Shown: in pieces, positions 45,348 to 56,894 of the stretch
Numbering within the stretch: the first letter of the stretch is position 1
How the letters are laid out: each line of letters opens with the position of its first letter
Source of the DNA: Anthostomella pinea
Taxonomy: Eukaryota > Ascomycota > Sordariomycetes > Xylariales > Xylariaceae
Assembly (NCBI GenBank): GCA_963556695.1
Contig: CAUWAG010000010.1
Location: 6,076,001 to 6,140,000 of the forward strand
Length of the DNA: 64,000 nucleotides
Direction: 5' to 3'
Made by a program: the position numbers and the translations under genes
Notes under the pieces: generated by a model
Seen by the model: the letters and a program-made list of their open reading frames with translations, nothing else
The model's database searches: none
Told to the model about the DNA's origin: nothing

Positions 45348-46584
45348 TTAGAAAGCGAGTTCCGGCCTCTGGTGCTCGAATTCGTTCTCCTGTTCCATCT
45401 CCCGTCCTCGTCGGGCCGTCTTCTTCTTGGGCGTCACGCCCTTTGCTGCTCTCTTCCTCTTTTCTCCAACAGAAACGGCCTTCTTCTTTGCTGGCTCGCC
45501 CTCGCTCTCGTCTGTGTCGGACTCGTCTTCTGCGGCCGACTCATCGCTTCCTAACCAATCTTCGATATCGTCTAGGTCGTCCTCGCTCTCGTCGAAGTCG
45601 CTGACGTACTCGACCGCTCCGTCAGCCTCTTCCTCATCTTCCTGTTCGTACTCAAGCTCATTCTCGTCCTCATCTTCGTCTTCATCCTCCATTCCTGCAT
45701 CGAGATCCTCATCCCTGGTGCCTTCACCCTCACGCTCCATGGCACTCAGCACCTTCTTCCAAATGTTTTCGCTGACGTTAAGCGGCTGATCACCATAGGC
45801 ACCTTCACGTAGCCGGTTCATCAGCTCTCGTTCGATCGTCCGTTCTAGCTTGGCTGCTGCCTCGGCCTTTCGTTCTCTTCCTTCTTCACGTCGTCTAATC
45901 TTGGGGGCCATCTTGGGCACCATTTTCTCGCCGAGGCGCTAGGAATTCGTCAGTCCCTCCATCCAGTTATCGTGTATCCGACTTCCGGGAAACTCACCTC
46001 TTCCTCCTTCGCCAGACGTCTCGATCGAATCGCCACCTGTGTCAAGCGAGTGACCCTTTGCTTCGCCTTGTGTTTGAGGAACTCCGGCCAGTATTGAAGG
46101 TTCTCGTCGATCTGGCGTAGCGCTTCGGCGTAGTTTGCCGACAGTTTTATTCTCTGCCATAGCTTCGATGGCATGTGTGCTCGTTCCTGGATTGAATTAG
46201 ATGGGCGGACCACAAGGACGTGGGGGGAGACGAACAATCGTCTTCATGTAGAGGTAGTTGATGTTCTTCGTCGGGTGGCTTCTGACGGTAGCGTAGCGAC
46301 TGGATAGGGCGAGTCAATGGCGGTTCTTCTTTATGATTTGCCCTCGAATGTGCGAAGGGCTGACGAGAGAACGGCTTACGAGTTTGCAAGGGGACAACTC
46401 TGCCTGTTGCATAGACCTGTCACATTCATCCTGCCGAGACCATCAGTATATCGCAAGACGGCATCGCGAGAGGAACGTCTTCTCACTCATTTCTGCAGAA
46501 TGTGCTGCTTCTGGCAGCAGCCTTCAGCTTAAAACTGCAGAACTGCTGGTTGATGATGTTCCACACAATCTCATCGGACGCCAT
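45348..46584 (-). CDS. MAK16: Mak16, 60S ribosome biogenesis factor
   Basis: A nucleolar protein needed for early 60S subunit assembly. Five exons, 46487-46584, 46380-46430, 46236-46299, 45998-46186 and 45348-45938, separated by introns of 49-80 bp, give 330 aa. The N-terminus [20 protein letters not shown] is diagnostic. [41 protein letters not shown] and [20 protein letters not shown] complete the conserved domain across four splice junctions. The C-terminal 150 residues are acidic runs followed by basic nuclear-localisation-like clusters ([17 protein letters not shown]). Divergent from MSS1, with 356 bp between start codons. Confidence 0.94.
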
Positions 46585-46940
46585 CTTGTAGGATAGAAGC
46601 GGCGCTCTTCGTTTGAAGTTGTCGCAGGTTGCGGGAGGCGAGATCTGAAATTGTGCAGTTGGAAGAATTGAGAGCCTCGACCAATTTTTTGGCGGCCAGG
46701 AGGGGCAGCCAACCTTGCAGGGGTGCATGGATCCTGTATATTCTTATCGATAAGGCTGAGCATCACGATGTGGCTACCATGAAGCTCTTCAAACTTGCAA
46801 TGGATTGACCGTATCTACATCGCTATGGGCTTGACTGATAATTAGTTAAATATTCGAATTATTATTCTGTCAACTCATGTTTTCCTGTTAGCATAGTATC
46901 ACAAACGGACATTAGAACGGTGTGGTGGTAAGCTCAGCTC

Positions 46941-48841
46941 ATGTATCGCACTGCTCTCAGGCGTGCGCTCACTCGTCGACCCCCATCTCGGAAAGCTCTT
47001 CCGCCGTTAAACACCATCTCCATCTTCGCGGCCCCATCACGGAAGCATCCACGCGCGCCATTCGCCACATACAGCCCGGTGTTGAACAGACACCGCCAAC
47101 ATACCATCCAACATAGACCCGGATTTGAGCGGCGAGACGACACTATATATGCGCTATCAACAGCTGAAGGTAAAGCTGGTATTGCCGTGATCAGAATATC
47201 AGGGCCTTCCTGCAAACATGTGAGTTTCTTCGCGACTCACGCTGCCAAGGCCTTGACTAATAGGGACGATCGAGATCTATCATGGGCTTTGCCCTCAAAA
47301 GAAGGCCCCCAAGCCTCGCTATGCAACCCTGAGGACTCTGTATCTTCCAGACTCGCACGGGACCGAGATCCTTGACGCAGCAGCTCTGGTACTGTACTTT
47401 CCAAACCCAGAGACAGTCACTGGCGACGATGTGTTGGAGTTGCATGTTCACGGGGGCAGCGCAACTGTGAAAGCTGTTCTGTCAGCAATCCCCAAATGCA
47501 TCGGCGAGGGACATATACGATATGCGGAACCTGGGGAGTTCACGAAGCGGGCATTCCTCAATGATCGTCTCGACCTTGCGCAAGTGGAGGCGCTGAGTGA
47601 GACTCTCTCGGCTGAAACTGAGCAACAGCGACGAGCTGCGGTGCGTGGTAGCTCGGGTTCTTTGGGACGTACTTACGAAGAATGGCGGCTGAAGCTCTTG
47701 CAAGCTCGCGCTGAGATGGAGGCGCTCATTGACTTTCAAGAGGACCAGCACTTTGACGAGTCTCCGACGTCTCTTGTCAGCAATGTGACTGATCAAGTCA
47801 AGGCGATTCTCAAGAGTATAAATATACATGAACTAGCCAGCGAACGCAGCGAGCTACTCCGAAACGGCATCAAAGTCGCCCTCCTCGGCCCACCAAACGC
47901 CGGCAAAAGCTCGCTCATGAACCTACTCGTCGGCAGAGAGGCATCGATCGTCTCAGGCGAGTCTGGAACAACACGCGATATCATCGAGGCCAATCTCGAT
48001 ATCCGCGGCTACCTGTGCACCTTCGCAGATACAGCTGGGTTCCGGACCCTTACCGAAACTGGCCGCACAGACCCGAACCAGCCTGGCGCAAAGATAGGGG
48101 CTATCGAGGATGAGGGCATCCGCAGGGCGAAGGCGAAAGCCCTGCAATCTGATGTCATCATCGTGCTCGCCTCCGTGGAACAGGGTCCAAGTGGTGGCTT
48201 CGAGCTCTGCTACGATCTCGAAACACTGAAGCTCGCAGCGGACTGCCAGGAACGCATGGTGGTAGTGAACAAGAGAGACGCGGTCTCTAAGCAAGACCTT
48301 CGTGCCCTCGTCGACGCCTTCAGAGACACGACGTTGAGGCAAATCCCCGGGCTCGAAGACGTCCAGCCCGTGCCCATCTCGTGCAAGGAGGCGGAGGCGC
48401 AGATTCAGAGTTCTGACCACCAGGCTGATCCTGATCCTGATCCGGGCGGGATCCGCCTCGTGGCGGACCGATTGGTCTCATCCTTCCAGGATATGACATC
48501 GCTGCCCGCCACCTTGCAGGACTTGCATGGCGTGACCGAGCGCCAGCGGCAGCTCCTCATGCAGTGTCGAGGCGGCCTGGAGGGCTACGCGGACACGGTC
48601 GGCAGCGTCGATGGCGGGTATGAGGAAGATGGGGCCGGGGAGGTCCCTGATATCGACATTACCATGGCGGCCGAGCACCTCCGGTACGCAGCGGGCTGCT
48701 TGGGACGTATCACGGGACGTGGCGAGGCGGGTGATGTTGAGGAGATCCTCGGGGTTATCTTTGAGAAGTGAGTTCTCTCCATATATTTGTCTGTCACATT
48801 TCACAAATTGCTAACAAGCCAGGTTCTGCGTTGGAAAATGA
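46941..48841 (+). CDS. MSS1: Mitochondrial tRNA-modification GTPase Mss1 (MnmE)
   Basis: With Mto1/MnmG it installs the 5-carboxymethylaminomethyl-type group on wobble uridine of mitochondrial tRNAs. Exons 46941-47219, 47275-48767 and 48823-48841 (both introns 55 bp) give 596 aa. An Arg-rich mitochondrial presequence (about 1-60) precedes the formyl-THF-binding N-domain (TIYALSTAEGKAGIAVIRIS; ELHVHGG). The GTPase domain has GPPNAGKSS (about 298-306), DTAGF and NKRD. The last exon is 19 nt and supplies the C-terminal FCVGK, the MnmE Cys motif needed for modification. Skipping it would end the protein at IFEK. Confidence 0.95.
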
Positions 48842-49293
48842 ATGAATGAATTGTGTCAATGGAAAGAGTCCACTGCTATGCTGATGCTCCCAATCCCTAG
48901 TCCCCGGTCTCTCATGAAAAAGATCAAATTGCGCCGAATTCCATCGTCAGATGTCTATCCCCACCCCAATGCAGATGCTATTTAATGGTACATGGTGTTC
49001 TGGTGTCGTCCGTTGCTGGCGCAGTCTATATCTAATCTAATGATCTCTCTCCCCTTCTGGTATTCGTACAGTCCTAAATCGTACATCCGATGCAAATGCT
49101 GAATAAGGGCAATGAACTGCCGACGCCTGTGCCATGCTGGGATATAGGAAAGCGAGATGGTGGTGGTGTTGATACAATTGGGGCTCCCTTGTTGGAAAGC
49201 CCGTGGGGGGTGAGATGAGCTCGTCAGGCTGTCGTGGCCCGGGAGCTGATATCTGCCGGGTTTGGAAGCAGATCAAGCGTGAGAGATGCTCGC
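48842..49293. other. Intergenic, no gene seen
   Basis: The 3' flanks of two convergent genes; nothing recognised. Confidence 0.5.
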
Positions 49294-49524
49294 TCAGTTG
49301 TAGCCGCTGCGGCCCTTGTCGGTCTCGTCATCGCCGTCCTTGTTGTAGCCTGAGCGGCCGGAGAGGCGAAAGCCGTCATCCTCGTTGTCGCCGTCCTTGT
49401 TGTAGCCTGAGCGGCCGAAGTTGAGGCGCATGCCGTCGTCCTCGTTGTCGCCGTCCTTGTTGTAGCCGCTGCGGCCGAAGTTCATGATGCTAGGGCTGGA
49501 GGTGGTGAATGTGAAGCCGGCCAT
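49294..49524 (-). CDS. Short tandem-repeat peptide (76 aa), unknown function
   Basis: Not recognised. After MAGFTFTTSSPSIM the product is three near-identical units and a partial fourth, each built on GRSGYNKDGD followed by an acidic EDDG or ETDKG segment. Units one and two (about 20 residues each) differ at few positions, as do their DNA copies (about 49390-49485). No signal peptide, no dibasic processing sites, and no cysteine. The 300 bp upstream are rich in TTG and TGATGG microsatellites (49640-49770), with a TATATAAG at about 49798-49805 that might be its TATA box and would imply a long leader. It is probably disordered and hydrophilic. Coding status rests on the in-frame repeat conservation. 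Confidence 0.55.
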   Translation of the reverse strand: MAGFTFTTSSPSIMNFGRSGYNKDGDNEDDGMRLNFGRSGYNKDGDNEDDGFRLSGRSGYNKDGDDETDKGRSGYN

Positions 49525-52500
49525 TGCGTTTAGTGATGGTTTAGAGAGATGAGGCTGGTGGGTATATTGTGGTTTGGTGGCGAAGACTGATGAGCTTGGT
49601 GATTTCAGGAGAACGTTGGCAGATATAGTGTTGGGTTTGTTGAGGTTGATACAGATGGTGATGGTGATGATATTATATCTTGTAGTGGTCTTTGTCCTTG
49701 TTGATGTTTTTATTGTTGGTGTTGTTATTGTTGTTGTTGGTGTTGGTGATGATGATGATGATGATAGTAGCTCCTCAAGTCTGGAAGTCCTGGAGGGTCT
49801 TATATATCCTCCTGGCCCTATACAGCTATAGGCTATCCTAGAGGATCTAGGTCTGTCCTTTCCTTACCATTGCTCAGCCAAACTGACGGGTCCTGCCTGC
49901 AGGGGAGCATGGCCCCCTGGTTCCTGGTTCGAGGCCAAATGAAGTGCCGGTGGTGGTGATGATGATAATGATGACATCTGGCTGCTGCTGCGGCCTGCCA
50001 AGCGCGTGTACGAAATACCTTCTCAGCCTCGGGGGACTTGGTGTCAACCTACCGTAAAGGATCGTACCGAACAGTCAACAAAGCCTCGAATAGGTACCCA
50101 GGTAGACTTTGGGGGTGAGGGAGGGAGGGAGTGCGGCAGGCAGGCAGGCAGGCAGGTACCGTACACATAGCAGCGTCGCATGCTGGGTCAGCAGCGTTTC
50201 CAAAAGTACCTTTATTAAGCATACCCTGCATCCCGCCATGAGGTTCTCTCGGGAGCCAGTTTAGGGCAGAAGCGAGAACCAAGAACCACGCAGCTGGATC
50301 CGGCAAAATGCGGTGGGCATACCCGGGAGGATGACACATTGTGGTGGTTGTACGTTGTAAACTGTCGAGCCCGCAGCACGAATCTGCAATCTGCGGCGCA
50401 CGGAAGAAAGCAAGAAGTTCTCAACGCGTGGCACCCCTGGTCCGACACGCAGGTCAGGGCTATTTTGGGGGCCGGACGTACATGATATCAGTAATACAGA
50501 TATGCATATACATAGTACGAAATAGGTAGGAATACCGTACCTATAAGACTCCATAGGGCTGAGCTGCGCTGGTGCCGTGCGATGCTGCTGCAGCTGACCG
50601 GCGGCCTGCATATGAGACCATGAAGGTACCTGGCATAGGAAGTAATAACGGGATGATGGGATGATGGGCCATGGCACGCTGCAATGCGACTATACAAGTA
50701 TACAAGTATACAAGTATACAAGTGGCCGGGTTGGACATCCGGGTGTGGCACGTTGCAGTCCACGTTGCAATCCTCGCCGATGACTGTTCTGTCCTCAGGT
50801 GTAAGGGCAGGCAGGTGCTAGGGTGCTCGCTAATGTTGTGTCGCTCCTGCGATCTGAAGCTGACATCTGACATCTGACAACATTGGATGTACGGGATGGA
50901 TGCATCCTTGGCGCCGCCTGGAATAAATAAAATTTCCCACTCGGCTTCGGTTTCGACTGCTTCCTCACCAATCAACTCTCGTTCCCACCACATCCAGGGC
51001 CAGCCACTCGCCAGCTCGTTGACAAGCCCACGAGTCACAGAACGAGGCCAGCCTACCACCCCTACTTCATTTCGCAGCACCCCGTCGGTGACTCGGTATG
51101 TAGTATGTACCTGTTCAACGGCGTTGCTCCACGCTCATCAACGGGCCCTTTAGTTGCTATTTTGTCCCAGACTTTGACAGGCCGAGCAGGCAGTGGAGGC
51201 TATGACCCTTCGTGACCGGTCGTGACAGCTACAGGCAGGCACGGCACTTCTGCCTCTTCAACGGCGTCGCATCTGTACGACGGGGTCCATTGCCTACCTT
51301 ACCGTATGCCTCGGATAGGCAACGCCCAACCATGATTACTCGGCCAATGCCGGACCCAGTCTGCCACTGCGGTCAGTACCCGGGTACCCTTCATGAGCCA
51401 AAGTGGCATCATCGTGATGTTCGCTACACCAAGAGCGGACGGACAGCGTCAGATGCCCCTCTGGCTCTGGGCCTCTGACTCTCTTCCCCCTCCACAGTAA
51501 CCCCAAAGTGGCAGGGCAATCTCGCTACAGCATCGATGACCAAGGGTCCAGAAAGTCCTAGCATCCAGGTTCCGGGATGCCTAATCCGCGTGGGTCATCC
51601 GGGTTGTGAGTCAACTACTGTGCCAGTCGATGAGAAGTCGCCTCATCTGCAACAACCGGCGTACAGGTAGGTCTCATTTCCGGCCACCACCACCGATGCC
51701 ACATGGCTGAATTACCCCTTCCTTCCGCCTTCCGATGTTATGATCGGACAGTTTCAGAAGTGCGGCCGGGGAACATCGCCGGGGCAGAACCTGAGAGGTG
51801 ACGCATGCCATGTGCTGCTGTAGATCGGTGCCTTAGTCCTACATACAAAGGTGATCATCATGATGCGACATGATCGGTGCCTGCAGCACAAGCGATGCAG
51901 AGGCAGCAGCAGCATGTCGCAGATGGCTGCGGTTTGAGATCCAGCACCACCCTCTCTGCTGCATTCTCCAGCGGTCGTGGTACCAGCAGGATGGCCGCAG
52001 CCATCGTTGGGACGCAGCACCACCAATGCGATCCTCGAGTCCGCATCCCACCGCTTCGCTTCGCTCCTTGCTCTTGCAGGGCTGCCACGCGAGCCAAGAA
52101 AAGCCACAACCACCCTCACGGCGCTCGCTGCTCTCCTCAGCCTGTCTCGTGTCTGTACCACGCACCCCTCGACACCCTCCCAGACTCGCAGCTAGGCATA
52201 TGCAACTGGCAGGCCGCTCTTGTTATTTTGGGGGTCGATTTAGTGCTGATCGGCCACTTCGAGTGCAACGGCCGGCAGGGCTATTTTTATAACAACCCTG
52301 GCTGTCATCAGCTTGTCGGCCAATGGCTGGCAAGACCGTCACCATGGCACTGGCACTGCCACGCGAACCTTGACCCCAAAGTCTTTCATCTCCTGCCGGT
52401 ACCAAACTCGAGCACCTTCTGGGCATCAGTCATTAAAAATGCTCACCTACTCGGTCAGTCTCTTTCTTGCTTACAGTATCTCTCCCACCTAATCCCACTC

Positions 52501-55340
52501 CCGACGTGTGCCTTCGTACTCAGTGTGTGCGGCATGGTGCGGGGCAGCTTCGAGTACTTTCCACCCCTCTGTCTGACTCTATAGTCTTAGTAAGAGATGC
52601 ACGCTGCAGACGTGACAGCAGCAAGGCTATGTTTCCACGACGAGAATACACTGGACCGAGGGTGTTTTCTCCACGTGGGCGCGTAAAAGCCGGAACGAGA
52701 CGTGTAAGTCCGTCGGCATCTCACTCAGCTATGTACTTCGTAGAGAAGATCGACATGATGATGCTATTCTTCGAAACACCAAGTGAGCATATTGCAGCTG
52801 ACCATGAGTCGGGCAAATTGAGCCATCCGCAACGGGAGTCTTCATATCCTTCTGGTTATTGATAATTCAATATGGCGTCATGGTGGACTTTTAGGTACAG
52901 CGTCCGCCCGGCCCCCAAGCCGGGTCTGGAAGTCTTGACTTCCTATTCTCGCCACGTCCTTCACCGGTGTGATACGACGTATCGGAGCATGGCCCCCAAT
53001 GCGGCTCTTTCCAAGCTGCCCCATCAGGTACGGCAAGCTTGACATAATCGAAGTGGCGAGGTACCACGGGATGGCAAGGAGACATTGAGAACCACGTGGG
53101 GTTTTATGCGAACTCCCGTCAGTTTCTCGTTTCAGCCTCCTACCCGTCGTCATTGAGCGTTCCCCACAGCATACCGGGCCCCCGTATCCATGGCCGCTGA
53201 ATTGCTGTCCTAACTTGACAGTTATTTGATCCTCTGGCCGAGACAGATCGAGAAAGAGCCCGAAAGTGCTTCACATGACATCTCTGCCAGTACTCGGATC
53301 GTTCACAGGGCTGGATTCGAGAAACACGAAATCCCAGGCTGGGTTACGTTCCACGGTCAACGGCCAGCTATCAACAATATGATATGAGTGTCCAGCCTCG
53401 GGAGGATTGTTTCAAGCGGCTGAAGTGCAACTCGAGCGATCAATTTGTCGTCTTCATAGGCAGGAGAGGTCTCAGTCTCGAGCAATTCGTGTCACCATCG
53501 GGCTTCCGATCTCCGTGTGCCGATGAGCCTATACGCCGTATACATACTCTAGGCAGAGTTACCTAGGTGAAGTTGAGGCTACAGCTGGTAACACAAGTGT
53601 GATCCCTAGCTGAAAGTCCGGGTAGAAAGAGGTTACACCACCGTATGGAGAGGTGGAATCCCACAACCTCGGTTCACGAAACGCGCCTCTGCGGCATCGA
53701 CCTTGCACGTGTCTGCCTGACCACAGATCTGCCATGACATAGCTGGGTATGGCAATGCTGTTCGTATAATCATCGGGCATTCACCGTCGTTACGCACAAA
53801 CAGGGCAGGGCACGAGACATGGCCTAGGAAATGAAACGGTGGAAGGCTGACTCCTGGGGAGCATGTCCACCAACTACCTATCTTCCATCTTCACCGGAAT
53901 GGATAGGCTGGGACCGGTTAACCCTTCTTCAAATGCCTGTATGTTCGGCCCCAAGTCGGCAGTATGGGGCAGTATACGTACGAGCCACCACTCGGGCGAG
54001 GTGAACCGGTGGGTGAAATTGAGTTGGGGACCAAGAGCGGCCGATAGCTTCAGCTGAATTTCTCGAAGATGAGACGAGGGCATTGTACGACTTGTACGAC
54101 GTGGACCCCGTTACTACTCCACAAGCAGGCTGGATCGAGCCCTGATCAGTCGGCTTTGGTCTTCGGTCAGTCACAGCATGTTTACTTCCTGCACCCTGGA
54201 TGCAGGAACGCATCGCTTCGCCAAGCGAAGTACCATGCATGAGGTGTTACCGGCTGGGTGTTTCTACGGTGGAGGTTATATCGCGGTCCGCGTACCCAAT
54301 CCATGAGGTATCTCTATACGATGATACGAGCCAGGCAGCCACTCAATCTGGCCCCGGGAGCCTATCGTTTAGACTTCTGTGCGGCTGTCACGTTGCATCC
54401 TGGGATACCAGGCTGGTAATTACTTCCCCAAGAACGCATTGATTGGCCAATTGGCAAAGTGACTGGGCAGTCTGCCTTGCCAAGTTGCCACGAGGAAGGG
54501 AAACGGCGGAGAGGAGATTGCATGTGCCCCTTTGGCGTTGCACGAATTCGTTGAGCCTCATCAGCCGTCCACGACGACGGTCCCGAACCCCCAGACACAC
54601 ATGCATACTCGCCTACACCTCCCTCCTCCCGGCGAGGGTGATGCTGTGGAGGAGCAGATAGTAACCAGGCAGCAGAATGAGGTAACCGACAAACTGTGAA
54701 TCCAATACCAGAATGCTACTTACTAGAAGGTCCCCGGGATGTGAGATATCTCGGGGACCTTTCTAGTATACAGTTTCAGCTTTGAAGTCCACGTCAGATG
54801 AATCCCGGTGGCTTGGGGCGCCCCTACCTACCGGATCAGCATCCGCCGGGCCGAATAGCGGGAGTCCTAGTTCAGGATCATCGCCTGCCAAGCCGTTCCC
54901 CGGTTCCCCGTTTTCTGCTTCCCGGTGCCACGGCCCTGGGCTGGAATCCCGTACCCTCGGGCTTGATACCAACCGTTCTGGATGGGTTGTAGGCACACAG
55001 GTGCCAAAAGTGCTGTAGTAGTTGGATTTGACTTCTCAGAAGCGAGGAAATAGAGACGGGAGCTCGGAGAGGACGTCACGTGTAGTCTCATCGTTACGTG
55101 CACTTCCGCCTCCCGAGGTCTAGCCTCCAGCCCCCGGGTCTTGGCCGGATCCTAATCGTGGCGGATACTGTCGTTTTGTTGGATTAAAGGTATGCCTAGA
55201 AGGCACCTTGGCAGGTAGAAAACGGAACCTAGTTGTTCCGTCCCGATCCAGCCCCCTCTGGCATAAAACGGCCACGGTCGCACAAGGACACTCTAGACAG
55301 ACAGAATACACACACACTTCACTCTGACGATTGGCTCAAA
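49525..55340. other. Gene-poor region of normal base composition
   Basis: Almost 6 kb without a convincing gene on either strand. Long frames here (for example 51877-52584) begin at non-ATG codons and lack motifs. It holds a GGCA microsatellite (about 50137-50156), an 11-bp tandem repeat of the TATACAAG type (about 50691-50722), and a hairpin at 54721-54768. Unannotated non-coding RNA or fast-evolving genes cannot be excluded. Confidence 0.45.
54721..54768. repeat. 16-17-bp hairpin
   Basis: TACTAGAAGGTCCCCG (54721-54736) pairs with CGGGGACCTTTCTAGTA (54752-54768), with one bulged base and a 15-nt loop. No adjacent gene explains it. Confidence 0.7.
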
Positions 55341-55906
55341 TCTGACACGTTTGCAAGCAGAGTGTTAGTGATTTACTTTAAATCTGCGTATACCCCTTTA
55401 GAATATTAAGCTGGCACGCGAGGACGACAAAAATACGTTTTGCAATCATTACATTCTTAAATCAACGTTGCAAATATTAATTTAAACATATGCTAATTGT
55501 CATGGTCTGGTACAGGTAGCCCATGTGGCGAGTTCTGGAGCCGGGACATGAGTACATGTACCACCATTGAATGTCAAGCTGCCACGCTTGATGTTCGACA
55601 TCCTTTTGGGAGGAACAGCCGTGGCATGGTGCTTATTGTGAGCGTTCCATCAAACTAATAGCTATAGCTTAAGGCTATTAATATATACATTTATAAATAT
55701 ATGCGACGTTATAACGGTAATAATAACTTTTAAAACGTACTTTTATCGTTATAATCGTTAAGTTAGTTTCTTATCTATATAAAAGGTAATAATATAATAT
55801 AATATAATATAGCAAATGTAAGTAAAAGAAAAAAAGAAAAAAGCTAATTTCAAACCCATATTTTAGAAAATTTTGTATAACAAGTTAATTAAATTAACTT
55901 GAGTTG
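55341..55906. other. AT-rich RIP-like block with a GC-normal island
   Basis: AT-rich DNA like that at the left end. An island at about 55498-55654 begins TGTCATGG, ends CCATCAAA and is flanked by CTAAT on both sides (55493-55497 and 55655-55659). It may be another solo-LTR-like insertion, though the right terminus is not a standard CA and the duplication is AT-rich. A perfect 21-bp palindrome, CAAGTTAATT-A-AATTAACTTG, sits at 55881-55901, at the broken end of Copia copy 2. Confidence 0.5.
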
Positions 55907-56706
55907 CTCTTCTTGTTTGAGGTTATCTTTAAGTTCTTGCAGCTTGCGGGCTGCAAGTCTCTCGTGAATATCTGTCAGCCTTACTTGCTCTCTGAACGTC
56001 TTGAACTTTGGTGCCGGCAGCGCCTTGGTCAGGCTGTCTACGAGCATCACTTTGCTCCGTACGTACTCAATGTCTATCTTCCTGCTGTGTTGAGCTTCCT
56101 TTAGCCAGTGGTTGTAGATATCAATGTTCTTGAGCTTTGTTTGAAGCGTTTGGAGGTCCTTTCGCACCAACTTGATGGTCTGTTGGTTGTCACACCAGAT
56201 TTAGAGAATTGTACAGTCCAAGGATACACTAATTTCTCTAAAGAGGCGCGAGACAAACATCATTTCTTTAGCTGCTTGAGTGAGAGATAAGAGTTCTGCC
56301 TCTGTTATTGAGGTTATTACTGTGTCCTATTTGTTTGCTCTTCAGCCAATAATGCCTCTGAATAGCTTTATTATGTATGCTTATGAGCTTTTTTGGTCGA
56401 GGCTGTTGTCAGAAAATGACGCATCGCTTCATATTTCAAGCAGATCTTTACCTCCCAGCTGAAGAGTAAAAGATCTGGTACCCTTCAAGTACTCTAATAA
56501 GTGCTTTGCGGCAGCAGCACATAAATCGTTTGGGTTGTTATTAAAGCATAAAAGCCGAGAGGCAGCAAAAAAGATGCCAAGTCGTGTGATCACCGCCACA
56601 TACAGGATCGATCTGATCTTCTTTTAGTATCTGTTGATCGAGGCTGGCAAGGCGAGCTCGTCGCTTGGAAAAAGCTCTTGAGGCTTCATAGAGATCTCTG
56701 GACACT

Positions 56707-56894
56707 TGTCACGATGCCTACGGCATTGTGGTGGAATCTGGTGTTGTATTCCCAAAATAACAATGTGAGGAAGGATACCACCATATGTGCTGCAGCCATC
56801 CGGGTGCACGCACACTTGGATTTCTTTCCTTCTTCACTTTGTTATTTTCGAAATACCACAAGTTTTCCAGCACAACGCCGCAGGCATCGTGACA
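56707..56894. mobile_element. 188-bp foldback (MITE-like) element
   Basis: The ends are TGTCACGATGCC and GGCATCGTGACA. The two arms are complementary for about 75 bp with scattered mismatches (left arm to about 56780, right arm from about 56818), leaving a central spacer of about 40 bp. It is absent from Copia copy 1. The target duplication is not clear because neighbouring Copia sequence is deleted. No coding capacity. Confidence 0.75.

Noticed and set aside
45427..45789. Ser-rich plus-strand frame of 120 codons
   Set aside because: It is the antisense of the acidic tail of Mak16 (GAG/GAC runs read as serine codons).
51877..52584. 235-codon frame in the gene-poor region
   Set aside because: It starts at a CTG, is rich in His, Cys and Pro without pattern, and shows no motif or splice logic.
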